Origin: Paratinospora sagittata
Lineage: Eukaryota; Streptophyta; Magnoliopsida; Ranunculales; Menispermaceae
NCBI GenBank assembly: GCA_035771175.1
Contig: CM069597.1
Span: 11,319,001-11,383,000, forward strand
Direction: 5' to 3'
Length of the DNA: 64,000 bases
The notes below the pieces were generated by a model. That model was given only the letters and a program-made list of their open reading frames with translations. It did no database searches and was not told the DNA's origin. Positions 10,287-22,089 of the stretch are shown piece after piece; position 1 is the stretch's first letter; the number at the start of each line of letters is the position of its first letter. Made by a program: the position numbers and the translations under genes.

Positions 10287-11420
10287 CAAATTCAAAAAAC
10301 TGCCTACACTCATATCTATCATCTATTGGCATTCTCTTCTCATGAGTACTTGACTTTGATGCATTCTCTTTATCTTATGGTATCGTATAAGCATCAAATT
10401 CTTGAATATTTGATTTCTAATGAGTGCATACTCTTCAAACTTACTTTTCATTAGAATCAAACAATCCAGGCTATGCTTTAATTGAAATTATTTGCATAGT
10501 ATATAAAAATAAATGTATGCTATTGCTTGAATGTTCTCTATAGAATTTAGCATATACTCATCTTTAGGCTGTGTTCTTCACATAATATATCTAATATGCC
10601 TATACTTTGAAAAGTTCATGATTTTCCATTTTCCATATGCACAACATAAATGTTGAAATCTTAAATCTTGTGTGCATCAATTGCTTGTGATTTTGATATC
10701 TAATGGATGCCATGCACTTCAAAATATATGTCCTGCATCTTATTAGAATCATGATAGCTAGGCCTTGCTTAATCATAAATAATTTTGCCTGTGCTATGAA
10801 CTTAATGTATGCTTATGCTTCATTCTTCACATGATAGAGCATACTCTGTATTCGGTTTGGATTAGTAAAATTCACATTTATGCTGAATATTATGAGAATG
10901 ACTGACCATGTCTAAAATTCTTTATGAATTCATCTTTTGGCAACTCTTTCTCGTCTCTTATGACTAAATGTCATAAATGAACGCCCGATTCTCTGCTATG
11001 CTATTATCTTAAAATTTTATAGCCTATGAATATTTCAAACTATTTCTCAAAGTGCATAACGATTAATCCTGTTTCTCATATGTCTTTCTTACGGTAGCGC
11101 ATCCTGTGTGCATTCTCACGTGCCTAACCATGACATGTTGTCATGAATCCTCTTGAGGATGAATGCATCACGTAAGGGAAGTTACCATTTCTTTTTGGAA
11201 GGGGGAGCTTCGTGATGCTGTACCATAAGATCTCGACTATGAGTTCTCGATTTCTTTTTCACCTTTTTGCTTATGACAAAGGGGGAGAAAGATGTAATAA
11301 AGAAGATTGAAAAGAGAAATAGAAAAGAAGTGATAATATATTATTATTATTAAGTAATAATGTAATAATATAATAATATATTTCTTTTTGCTTAAAAATT
11401 CTTTATTGGTTGTCATCATC
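10287..11420 (+). other. 3' noncoding internal region of B element
   Basis: AT-rich sequence between the LTR 5' part and the polypurine tract. It is related to 59406-61300 on the other strand: both share an ACATGTTGTCAT block and a GAGGATGAATGCA-like block before GGGGGAG runs. I see no supported ORF; the short open frames have no family motif. It matches the long 3' untranslated part that follows the extra ORF in SIRE-like elements. Confidence 0.7.
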
Positions 11421-11434
11421 AAAAAGGGGGAGAT
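11421..11434 (+). other. Polypurine tract of B element
   Basis: AAAAAGGGGGAGAT immediately before the B LTR start. Confidence 0.85.
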
Positions 11435-11919
11435 TATTGGCCTAAGTGGTTCATCATTTAGCACGCTCTATAAATGTTTCATTCCATAAAGGTTTTGATG
11501 CTAACAATCGATAAACAATATATGATGTGGTGCTAACGTTTCAATAAAGGTTATATCTCAACACCTCAAGAAAGTGAGAAGATCGAATCAATCAAGGGCT
11601 TCACGATCATGTCATACGTTCAACTCAAGTGCGAAGATACTATTGAAAATCTCATAAAAAAGAGTTGAATCTAAATATCTTGTGAAAAACACATGAAGTA
11701 TGTAAGGTATCTTTCTCTATTCATTATTGCTCAAACATTTTCCAAAAGCACGCACAAACCAGTTGCACATTTCTCAAAATTGCATATACTTGCATGTTTT
11801 AATCAATATATTTTATAGGTATTTCAAATAAATTAATCTTCCTAAAGTATTTGATTACCACGATTTAAATGTGTTTTAATCAAGTTTTAAACGAGAAATC
11901 AAAATTGTTTTTAAGAGTA

Positions 11920-12560
11920 TTTTAAGTCGCTAATGTTTTAGAGGGGCTCTCCTGGACTTGATGAGTCAGGACGCTGATAACACATTAGGTCGCTGACTTC
12001 ATTCAAGGTTGAATTAAATTGATTTATCAGGATGCTTACTTGTAACTAGCGGCCTCACTTAAAATCAACCTTTGAAGTTGTCAGGACGCTGATTGAGTAT
12101 CAGCTCACTGAAAGCTCTCTAAGTTCTTCAGAAATTTTATCTTTGAAGACACTGATAGTTATATGTTGGAAAAACTACCAGAACGTTTCCTGGATAGGAG
12201 CGCCCTCATCTTAAGAACCAACTTGATAACTTTCAAGACTTTGATTGTCCTTCAGCATACTTAGTATTACTTTCAATGTTTTAAATGTTAGGAGGCTTAC
12301 TCTTAAGTAGCACCCTCGTGCATTTAAATGTTTTAAAACAAAACAGGATGCTAACTGTCTATTAACGCCCTCATGACTTAGTCTCTTTTATTGCGAAGTA
12401 AGTTAGGGCGCTTATAATTAAGTAGTGCCCTCACTTCACAATTCAGCAAGACGCTTATGGTTCATGAGCGCCCTCAAGGAACAAAATGACAAAGTTGATA
12501 TTACGCGTCAGGACGCTGATTTGGAAATCAGGACGCTTATTCAACACTGTCATTGTTCTG
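11920..12560 (+). repeat. 27-nt dyad array in full LTR B
   Basis: Second plus-strand B copy of the array, about ten units, colinear with 9405-10060. Several arms are decayed, for example AGGAGGCT and AGCACCCT. Confidence 0.82.
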
Positions 12561-13589
12561 ACACAAATGCTTATTCTGCCCACTTTTCATAACGGATCTT
12601 TGCACAAATCTTTTTCAGATTTATCAGAGATTTTCTCTAATGCATGAATCAAGCCTTCTGAAACATTCCTTATTCATGCAATCTGAAAAAGACCAGAATG
12701 TTCATGAAAATCACAGTTGTCATTTTCGTGTTACATTTTAGCTATTGTGAGTAAACGTTCATTTGAATTTCAAATTGAAACACCCAACGGCTACTTCCTA
12801 CTAAGTTTACAATACCAATACTTTGAATCAAACAAACCATCGATAATTTTATTGAGCCAAAAACTTTTGAATTTTAGTTGTCTTTCAATCTCTTTATTAA
12901 AAGCTTTTATCTATTCTAGTCTCTTAAAGTATATTCATTAATACTTTACTTATTCAAAAGATTTTCATACTTAGCTTAAACAATATTGTTTTTTTGAAAA
13001 TCTATTTGAATTATACAGAACTGTTTTCTACTCAAATTCTCAGCTTGGATTTATTCTTAACATCAATCTTGCTAATAAAGGAAATTGAGAGATAGTTTGG
13101 AAGATATAGTTATACCTAACTTCATATCGTAGAACTTTATCGAGCTATAACAGTAGCTATACAAACTACTGAATACTAAACTAGAAGTTTTCATGCTTAT
13201 CAAAACATCATGTATGTTTGTATAATTACACATGTCCTATGATTTCAACCTCAACGTTTGATCGGATTAACAAGTTTTCGGAGAAGCATTTTACAGCTGT
13301 TTTACAAGACACATCACACAAGCTTTTCAAAACTGCACTTGAGTTATACCAAACATTGAAAGGTAAAAGTACTATAAGTGTATTTCTCCTAGCATTACGT
13401 ACTCAAGTTTACATATCTTTGTAATTCTATATATGAGCTGAATTGTAGAAGTGTTCTACTTAGTTAGAACCAACATTATTATACTGTTTTTGTATGCTGG
13501 TGTGTTTCATGAATGAAACAACCATGTCAAGTGAATGTAGTTCACTTAATGATTCCAAGGTTGGAATCATATCAAGGTTCATCCTCACC

Positions 13590-13780
13590 TTGAAGTAGGA
13601 TAATGATTGTTCCTTATCCCGTAAAAGGATCACGGTTCTTCCTTAGCCCATAAAAGGAACATGGGTTTTTTCTTAGCCCAGAAAAAGGAAATGCAGTTCA
13701 TCTATAGCCCGCAAAAGGATAGCTTTGCCTTGAACTTGTAAAAGGCCATGTGTAACGGTTTTGTTCTCACCCGTAAGAGA
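13590..13780 (+). repeat. Leader hairpin repeats in full LTR B
   Basis: About six or seven units of the TTCCTTATCCCGTAAAAGGA type. This is fewer than at 8435-8725. Confidence 0.8.
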
Positions 13781-13998
13781 ATTAGTTAGTGGATTAAGAA
13801 AATCTTAATCTGGAGATTAGGTAGTGGACGTAGGTGCGGCCGAACAACTATAAATATGTGTTTCCTTTATTCTATGCATTTTACTTTATGAATAGTATGT
13901 GCATGTAATTCCAATGTACCCAAGTATTTCACTAAGTCATTGGAAAAGTTAAAATTGACAATTTCACCCAATTCACCCCCCTCTTGGATGCACCAACA

Positions 13999-14893
13999 AT
14001 GATCAATAATCAACCATCCACACAAGTACAACTTCAAAGCCAAATAGAACTCCAACCTCCCTAAGAAAATCTTATCTCCAATTCTCATAATTTCCATTCA
14101 AAATACATCAAAATCCATTAATATTGGATTAAAACCAAGGACACCATTAATACCCAACAACCACCATTGAAGTCACATGCATGCTCAAATTCCCAACATA
14201 CACATAACCCACAGATTTCCATGAAATTCATCATCAAAACAGGGGAAGCAACTTTCAAATCTGGAATTCAAGCTCAAGCCACAAGAATATGGGTTATCTA
14301 GGTTTGAAACCCCAATTCAAAATCAAAACCCATGCATTCATGTCATCCAAATTGCATCCTCAAGCTAGAAAACATCAAGAGAAGCAAAAACACAGAGAAG
14401 TTAAGGTAAAAATCTTACCTTTGGAGCACAAAACTCCACAAATCCCCCAAATCCTCCTTTCTCCTCTCTTATCCCTCTTCTCTCAGCTGAAAATGATGAG
14501 AATGAATGAAAATAAGGGTGGTTCCCTTTTATAGTTACACCGGGCGCACCCCGTGTCATTTTTAAAAAAACTACCTAGACGCGATGAGTGTGCTTGTCCA
14601 ATTCCTGCTAAAGCTCTAGTCTTAGTTTACGTAAAGAAACGCGTGTGTCCTATCAAAAAGGGTGGTTCCCTTTTAAGGAACGCGTTTGTCCTATCAAAAA
14701 ACCAGAATTTCAACACTTAAACACAAATCCAAGTTATACATACACTTCATTAACATATAAAAACATGAAAATACACTTTAATAAACTATGTACGGATATA
14801 ATACACATACGATGCACACCAAACATCGACACAAGCAACTAGTGTTGGGCAATACACGTCATCATGATGTCATTGGGAGCTAGGGTCGTTACA
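13999..14893 (-). repeat. LTR fragment of gypsy element H
   Basis: It ends with GGGTCGTTACA at 14893, comparable to the ends of the G and D LTRs (GGGGCGTCACA, GTGTTACA), and is followed by minus-strand gypsy pol. On the minus strand a TATA box (ACTATAAAAGG, about 14526-14536) lies just downstream of a GC-rich GGGTGCGCCC dyad. The left side is cut by the B LTR. The ORFs inside show no known domain. Confidence 0.7.
14640..14701. repeat. Short duplication in LTR H
   Basis: ACGCGTGTGTCCTATCAAAAA and ACGCGTTTGTCCTATCAAAAA lie about 44 bp apart. The GGGTGGTTCCCTTTTA segment between them also occurs at 14517-14532. A small local duplication. Confidence 0.75.
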
Positions 14894-16244
14894 TATTGCA
14901 TTCAGCAATATACTTCTTAATAGATCTTTTCAGCAAGATCTTTCAAGACTTTAGAACACCAAGAGGAAGAATTAGGGAGTATAATTTGACCTTTATATCG
15001 TAAAACACCACCTCGAAGAGTGTAGTGGGGGCATGCTAGTGGATCCGACTGAAGCTAAGCAAGAATAGCACTAAGGGTCGGAGAGGGTCTCATGTGCTAT
15101 ATCAGGTAGGAAGGCGAAAATAGGTGTAGATATAGCATAAATAGAAACAACTTCATGTTGGTGAGAAAGGGAATTTGCGGTAACATTTTTCTTACTCAAA
15201 TGATAAATAATCTCATAATCATAACCCAAGAGTTTAGTTAACCACTTCTGCTGGTCAACGAAGGTAATATGACTGTTCCAAAAAGTACTTTAGTGAGTTG
15301 TGATTTGTGATGATCTTGAAGTGCCTTCCTAACAAATAAGAGCACCATTTAGACAATGAAAAAACTATTGCCAACATTTCCTTATAATATACCAACAAGC
15401 CGCGATGTCTTATCTGATAATGCTTTACTTAAATAAGCAAGGGGACAACCTTGTTGTAGGAGAACAGCCCCAATTCCTAAACCAGAAGAGTCACAGTCCA
15501 ATGTGAAATCTTACGAGAACTCAACTAACACCATCACTGGAGTGTTAGTCAGAGCTAACTTAAGTTGTTCAAAAGTCGTGTTCGCAGTAGAATTCCAATG
15601 GAAGGAATATTTTTTAGCAATTGGGTTAAAGGGCCAACAATTTTGTCGTAGTCCTTAACAAATTTGCGATAGTAGCCAGCTAGGCCAAGGAACCCATGAA
15701 GGCCTTTTATGGAAGTCAGCTTAGGCTATCGAACAATGCACTCAATTTTGGAAGGATCAACTTGGACACCATCTGTTGAAATTATATGCCCCAAGTACTC
15801 AACAAATGGTTGACGAAATGCACATTTGGCCCGTTTAACATATAGACTATTGGAGCAGAGGCATTGAAGCACAAGCTTAAGGTGATCAAGATGAGCAGAA
15901 AAGGTTTTGCTATAAACCAAAATGTCGTCAAAGAAGACCAAAACAAACTATCGCAGAAAGCCAGCCTTATGGATCTTTTCCATCAAATGTTGGAAATTCA
16001 ATTCTTATAGGACGTCCTTGAAATCCTTGAAAGTTGCTTGAGGATATTGCGTGTGGGAGAGGTGAAAAAATTGATCCGGCAATCCATCTTTTGTAGTTTC
16101 TTGTTGTGTAGATAAGGATGCTTGGATTTTTAATACGACTTCTGCCAATTCTTACATCCGTACGTTGAGATCATTAATGCTATTGTGGATTTATTTTGTT
16201 TCAGCATGAACTGGAATATCAAACTTTTGCATAGAAGAAGACAT
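14894..16244 (-). pseudogene. gypsy element H: gag N-terminus fused to RT, RNase H and IN start
   Basis: Reading down the minus strand, a start at 16244 gives MSSSMQKFDIP, then a gag-like stretch with PQATFKDFKDVL near 16010. It passes straight into reverse transcriptase ([18 protein letters not shown] at about 15940-15905, VEYLGHII, GVQVDPSKI). Thumb/RNase H motifs follow ([10 protein letters not shown] near 15670, LDCDSSGLGIGAVLLQ near 15490), then the start of integrase (LRYKG.I.LPNSSS) near 14980. The LTR begins at 14893, so the integrase core is missing too. Two internal deletions therefore shaped it. FFDD replaces the commoner FIDD. The sequence is chromovirus-like. It is non-functional, with many stops upstream of 15726. 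Confidence 0.82.
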
Positions 16245-16262
16245 AAAATCAAAGAGCTCTGT

Positions 16263-16400
16263 GTTGAGTGCAAACTGCAAGTGTACGGCGTCAAGTAATA
16301 ATATACCGATGAGATATCGAGTTGTCGTCCTCTAAGATTGTATTCTAATTACTAAATACCATTTTCACTTTTCAATGAATTTTTTATGAGCATGCTTGGA
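16263..16400 (-). repeat. 3' end fragment of an Athila-like LTR
   Basis: On the minus strand it ends GCCGTACACTTGCAG...CTCAACA. It is homologous to the end of the solo LTR at 62930-63025: GAGGACGACAAC, ATTATTACT, CCGTATACTTGTGG and a terminal AACA are shared. The right limit is approximate. Confidence 0.6.
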
Positions 16401-16507
16401 AACACCAAATTTAAATGGATTAAGAGGTGGACCAGGTTCGAAACCTTTTTATTTTCGTTTCGCAAGACCTTGAGCAAACTTAGGAGAAAGTGTGTGACCT
16501 TCAAATT

Positions 16508-19286
16508 CTAGCCTGATGGCCTGATTAGTCCCTTGCGTTTAGGATCTGGAAAAGTTTCTGATGAGGGATCTAGGGGTGGAGACACTCTTCGACTGATTCT
16601 ATGCAATGGCTCTTCATCTGATTCAACTTCATCTTCACATTCTAATATTCCAAGAAGATTGTCAGACTCGTGAGGTCCTTGAGGACGTGTGAAGGCTGGA
16701 GCCCGTGGTGCAGGTGGAACTTTGACACCTTTCTTCTCCAACAGATGAAAGAACATTGTAAAACATTTCATGCTAGAGGCAATATACCAAACAGTAGAAT
16801 GCATTCTACTGTTCATTGCCTTGAAGAGGTCTTGAAAGAAGCCTATGACTCTTTCCACTCGATCTGCAGCTTTGATGACAGTATAAGACAGATCCATAAT
16901 GGTTGTGGCAAGGAAAGACATCTTGTTCTCCAAGTTTTGTAATTTCTCAAAAGCACGAGTAACCAAGTCTAGAATCTTGGTTAGTCTAACATCCTCTGTT
17001 GGTGCTGGCCTTGCAGTATCTAAATTCTCCTTCAGACTGGAGATGGCCTGCAGAGCCGGATCAAGCACTGTCTTGCTCGTTACTTCATCCAAGATAGCAC
17101 CCAAACTGATTGTAGAGTTTCAAAAATGGACTTATCTTTAGAGGATTCAGCCATTTTACCTCTCAAGCTTTGAATTTCTTCAAGAATCTTTTTCAAAGCC
17201 TCTTCAGTTATAGCACTGGCAGCACGACTTGGCGTAGTTGGCATTGTGCGACTCTGTGGATCTTGAGGTCTAGCTGGAGGTTGCTGAGGAGCAACCAATC
17301 TTGGGGGAACAACAGTAACAAAGGCATTGATGAATTTTTTTTATCTATCGCATGTCCTCCTAAATATTCTTCATAAAATCATGAAGTGATGATGATGGAG
17401 TAGAGCTCGATGTAGCAAGGACTGCATGACACTTAACTGTCTTTCCATTTGTTGAGACAACTTCTCGAGCAATTCAATTGACTTGATCATGTGAGAGTTA
17501 AGTCCTTTGATCTCATTAATCTCAACTCTCTCCTAAGATTTTAGAGATTCTCGGACATTTGACAATGTCTCATTCTTCAGCTGAACTTGGTTCTGTTCCA
17601 AACAAGTCATTAGTTGAGACATGACAAAGATCTGATCTTCTGTTACTCGTCTGAGAAAGTCTTCCTCTCTGAAGAATTCATCATTTAGCCTGCTTGTGGA
17701 CGGATAAGAAGATTGCTCATGATCGGATGAGCTTTCCTCATAAATATTTTCCATTTCATCTTCTGCTTGAAAATCAGCGTTGGCCTCATGAAAATCTTCA
17801 ACATGATCCTCTGCATCAACCTCTGCATTCATGTCATCTCCCTAATAGGGTATGATAGCCAAATCATAACCCTCTGAATTTTTATATTGCACACCATCAG
17901 ACTCATTTTTTTGCGAGTCATGAGATTCCATTGATACAGGAATATCAAATGGAGATGGCGGTCTGAAGATGGTCTTATCTGAGTCCTCACTGACTCTTTC
18001 TTTGGTGATATCTTCCATGATTGCATCAAAGGTTTTCGACTCAGGCAGATGTTCTTCAACAACAACTTGAGCAATTTGGATCACCTCTTTCACTGGATGT
18101 CTTTCAGCATGAACAATTTGTGTTACATGTTCAATTTCTACATCATCAATTGAAACATGCTCTGGAATAACTGTGGGAACAACTTCTTCTTGTGCAGCCT
18201 GTTCTTCATGAGTAGTAGAAGCTTGGGCAACTTTCTCTGCTATTGCTGAGACATCTTCTTCTCTTGTTTCATCTTTTCCACTGGATTCACCTTCAAGTGG
18301 AACTTCTGACATTGGAAACCATCTTTCTAAAGCAGGGACATAAGTGTATCTCATCAATTTAACAGTGGTTTGACCAATGCAGTTGTATCTGCTAGTCTCC
18401 TTGAAGTTTTCTCCACTGAAATTGATGTCACATCTCTCGAACAGAGTGGTGAGGTGCATACCAAGTGGCAGATCTCCTCCCATACTAACCACTATATTCA
18501 TTACATGCATGAGAATGTGGGCGAGATTCATTTTCTTCTTCTCCAGAATACACCAGATCAAGAATAATTCTAAATCATTCACATTACCCCCGTTGCCGGT
18601 CTTAGGCTGAGTAATGTGGGTAATGATGTTGTGGATGATTCTGGGAATGAGTTCAAAGGACCAGTTGGTAAGCTTCTTGTCAACATAGGAATGGTCTTTT
18701 TTCCTAGATACAAGAATGAGAGCGGCAAGGCTGTTGTAGCCTGGATACTGAACTTTATTTTTGGTAAATGAAAGTTTGTGAGCACTTTCATCATTTGGCA
18801 AAGAGAATGCTTCAGACAAGAATTCGGGAGAAATTTCAACTGATTTTCCCTTTACCACTGATTGTTTTGAGAGTTTAGAGCCGGGTTTATTGACCGTGTT
18901 CGCATAGAATTGTTTGATGAGGTTGGGGTACCATCTTGTGTTTAAAGTAAGTAAATCAATCTAACCTTGGAACTCAAATAGAGAGAAATGTCTAGATGGG
19001 AGTTGATGAAAAAGTCGAAATTGACATAGCTTCCATCAATCATAGCTCGGTTCATGAGCTTTTCGGCATTATCTTCTTTTCTTCTCATCTGAGAAGAAGG
19101 TAGGTGAGGTGGTTCAGGTGCGGTTTTAGTAGGAGGTGTGGGTACAGATGGTGTGGGTTCCTTAACCAGTTCGGCTTGAGTTGGTTCAGTTTTTGGTCTC
19201 ACACTCCTATCTGGAGGTGATGACGGCAACACAACAGCTCGCTTTCTGGCAGAAAAGGGGCGAAGCTTTTCGGGTTTGGGTGTCAT
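16508..19286 (-). pseudogene. Extra ('env-like') ORF of element F
   Basis: It starts at 19286 (MTPKPEKLRPFSARK), followed by a Pro/Thr-rich N-terminus and SYVNFDFF. A frameshift near 18960 precedes the conserved core: RWYPNLIKQFYAN, then VEISPEFLSEAF, NWSFELIPRIIHN, LFLIWCILEKKKMNLAHILMH and HLTTLFERCDINF (18850-18420). This resembles the plant 'putative transposon protein' family found after pol in SIRE-like elements. An acidic region follows, then an in-frame TAG at 17842 and a continuation in the same frame to 17533. More stops and a frame change near 17100 lead to a 198-residue tail with heptad-like spacing (LENKMSFLATTIMDL) and PPAPRAPAF. I see no signal peptide or convincing membrane segment in it, so 'envelope' is only a positional name. 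The 338-residue open core is unusually long for this decayed region. Confidence 0.75.
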
Positions 19287-19439
19287 TGACAAAATTAGAT
19301 GAAAGAATATGAAGAACTGAGATAACAAGACAAGGACTGATACAATAGAGAATAGAAGATTCAGAAACAAATAAAGAACAGGATTTACCAAAGGTTAAAG
19401 ATGAAGATTCAGCGGTAAATCTGAGGCATGTTCAGGTAA

Positions 19440-19720
19440 GTTCTCGTTGAAGCGTCCTAGGGCACAAAAGGTGAAAGGGAATGGCTGAGTTACAAAAGTT
19501 TGATTTTATAGTGAGAAAGCCATAAGCTCGCTCTTGAGACACACTCCAGCACGTGACACTTCCTAGTCACTAAGGGTGGTTTATGTTATTTTTCATTTGT
19601 GACCGAGCAGCGTCCTACTTCTGACTAGCGATCATCATCGACTAGAGCTAATGTACGCGTTAGAGTCCTCACTTGTCGATATCTCTCTTCAGGACATTTA
19701 AACATTGCTATTTGTTAGAT
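19440..19720 (-). promoter_or_regulatory. Putative internal promoter before the extra ORF of F
   Basis: On the minus strand a TATA box (CTATAAAATC, about 19502-19511) lies about 220 bp before the ATG at 19286. AGGACGCT, the left arm of the LTR dyad, is at 19609-19616 upstream and again at 19451-19458 downstream. GACTCTAAC and ATTAGCTC form another dyad at about 19640-19665. A pyrimidine-rich leader follows. Promoter function is inferred. Confidence 0.5.
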
Positions 19721-19799
19721 TTAACCAAATAGCCTTAAGTAACGCATGGTTGAACAATATCATAAGTTGTACATCATTAACCATTCCATAATAATTTGA

Positions 19800-21065
19800 T
19801 TATGAAGAAATTGTTTGAACATTCTAAACATTGCATGATTAAAGACAATCATTTATCACTGATAAGAATATTCTGATTATAGCATTTGTGATGAGATAGA
19901 CTTTTATACCTTTGCATAGTTTTTGACTTTTACCTCATGGTACTGCAAAGTCCTTGATTAGAGCACTCTGTCTCAATTTGAAGTAGCTGAGCTAGATCAT
20001 TATCTTTGTCCTCCATGCTGACTTCTTTATCGACATTCTATCAGGAGGTCTTTTATTGAGCATTCTGGATGTGCTTGCTGAGGATTGATGACATAAAGAG
20101 TGTATATCATCAACCAATTCACTTCCACTCCTGGTTGGTAAATTTGCAACAATGTCTTCTTTCTCATATGACGTTTGTAGCCCACTCAAGATGTAATCAA
20201 TTTTTTGAAACCTGATTTCAAATGGATTTGAGAACTCATTTATAAAATCTATTTTATATTTTCAGTTCTCAGGAAAACTATTGAAAAAATATTATACTAA
20301 AGTAGAGTGAGACAATGTTTTTCCAAAGTGTTCAAATTCATTTACAAGACATATAAAACGTTGCAGGTTATCATGAACAGACTCACTTTCTAGAACCCTA
20401 AACTGAGCGATTGACACTTCTAATGTTCTAACTTGGTTTCTAGTTTCATCTCTTCTTTCCATGGTTTGCAAGAGATCACAGAGCTCTTTTTAATTTATTT
20501 CCCATGGTTTAACAGATTCGGCTAACAGCTTATCATTCCATTTATTTGGAAACTTGTCACAGAAAGACACTAGAGATCTTTCGGCAGGTATTACCTGATT
20601 CAGTTCTTGCATTCCATCAAGAATAGATTGATATCTGTTGCATGCTGTATCGAGAGATTCATCTTCTGATATCTCAAAAGCATCGAATAGTCTATCAGAC
20701 TCTTTGAGCTTTTCATCTCTAGTGTTCATCTTTTCACAATGAAGTGATTTTAGAGTTTCCGAAATCTCCTTGGCACTCTCAAGATGAACTACCCTTTCTA
20801 CTTCTTCGTCGGGTAGAGAACAATACAAGGCATAGACAGTTTGAGCATTAAGTTTATCATTTAGCCTATCTTTATCTGTCCAAAGCTCGATAGGCTTGTT
20901 GGGCATGGTGTAACCATTTACAACCATTTCCCATAGACCGATATCCTTAGATCATAGAAAGGATTTCATCCTTATCATCTAATCTTCAAACCAATCTTTA
21001 TTGAACAGAGGTGGTCAGTCTAAAGGTTGACCTACTTCTATGACGTTCCCTCTGGTCATTGCCAT
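19800..21065 (-). pseudogene. gag relic of element F
   Basis: The start at 21065 gives MAMTRGNVIEVGQPL, then PPLFNKDWF after a stop, in the position where copia gag reads PPLF. The longest open piece (20927-20490) has a UBN2-type gag pattern: LWTDKDRLNDKLNAQTVYALYCSLPDEE, SAKEISETL and ILDGMQELNQ. The remainder down to about 19800 is gag-like with many stops. No zinc knuckle is recognisable, so the C-terminal half is probably lost. It is divergent from the gags of A, C and E. Confidence 0.75.
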
Positions 21066-21105
21066 TGATATCAAAGAAATTGTGAAGTTTCTTTGAATAG
21101 CAACA

Positions 21106-21121
21106 CTACTTTAATACCAAT
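21106..21121 (-). other. Degenerate primer binding site of F
   Basis: On the minus strand TTGGTATTAAAGTAG directly follows the LTR end. This is a decayed tRNA-iMet site (TGGTATCAGAG). Confidence 0.65.
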
Positions 21122-21299
21122 TTTTGGCCCAGATATGTCAAAGAGGGGGGTGAATTGAACACTTAGACAATTTAAAAGCAATAGTAATGGCAGAAATAAA
21201 GTGCAAAAATTAAAATATGCACAGTCGATTTATAGTGGTTCGGCTACTTGCATACATCCACTACCTAACCTCCTTAGTTAGGATTTTGAACCTTATCAC

Positions 21300-21440
21300 T
21301 AAGGGATTCTCTTACGGGTGAGAATCAAACCGTTACACCTTTTCTCAACTTGCAGGTGTGAGAACAACCGTTACACTGCTCAGCTTACAAGTGTGAAACC
21401 GACCTTTCTCAACTTATGGGTGTGAGAAGACCTGACTTTG
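21300..21440 (-). repeat. Leader hairpin repeats in LTR F
   Basis: On the minus strand, three units of the TTCTCACACCCATAAGTTGAGAA type and one TTCTCACCCGTAAGAGAA unit. Loops read CCCGTAAG, ACTTGTAAG or CCTGCAAG. Confidence 0.75.
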
Positions 21441-22089
21441 TTGAATATAAAATATCAACTCAATAGTTTATCTAACTATTGTTACAACCTTGATACAGTA
21501 TACAAAATATGAAATTGAATACAACTGTATCCTATGAACTATCTCTAAAATTACATTTTCAACAGGAATGATATAAGTTAAAACAGTGTCGAACGATTTG
21601 AGTGAAAACAGTTCAAACTTTCAAATCGATTTTTAGATAAAGATAAAATCTTAGCTCAGTGTGAAAATCATTTGAATAATTAATGATTCAAATAAACGCT
21701 TTGAAACTATAATAACTTAAGCTCTTTGAATCATATGAAAATTTGACTAACTTTCAAAAATTGTTTTAGCTCAGAGAATTTTCGGTGCTTAACAAATTGT
21801 TAAGTGTCTGTATTTATAGACTTGTAGAGATGAAGTTGTTGTTCATTTGAATTTGAATTTCAAATATAAACGTTTACTCACAACAACTAGAATATAACAC
21901 GAAAATGGCAACTGCACATTTCATGAATATTCTATTTTTCTCCAGATACGCGAATAAGGAAAGTTTTAGAAGACGTGGTTCGTGAATCAGAAAATATCTC
22001 TTACAAATATAGAAAATTAATTTTGTACGAAAAGTTGTTCTGAAAAGGTGTCAAAAAATACGTACATGTTAGAACAGTAAAAATATCAT

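Larger units (their letters stand above)
11435..13998 (+). repeat. Full-length LTR of copia family B
   Basis: 2564 bp from TATTGGCCTAAG (the expected TG mutated to TA; the minus-strand copy at 59390 reads TGTTGACC) to GATGCACCAACA. Layout: U3 with the 27-nt array (11920-12560), a mutated TATA region near 12800 (TTTACAATACC against TTTATAAATACC in the 7.6 kb copy), leader hairpins at 13590-13780 and a C-rich tail. No internal region follows; gypsy sequence begins at 13999. Confidence 0.88.

Noticed and set aside
10236..10454. 72-codon ORF spanning the B LTR/internal junction
   Set aside because: It crosses a rearrangement junction, so it cannot be an ancestral gene; hydrophobic content reflects AT-rich sequence.
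14289..14534. 81-codon plus-strand ORF
   Set aside because: Lies in the gypsy H LTR fragment opposite its TATA region; no family resemblance.
16508..19286. Calling the extra ORF a retroviral envelope
   Set aside because: No signal peptide, fusion peptide or membrane anchor is visible; 'env-like' is only the positional name used for SIRE-type elements.
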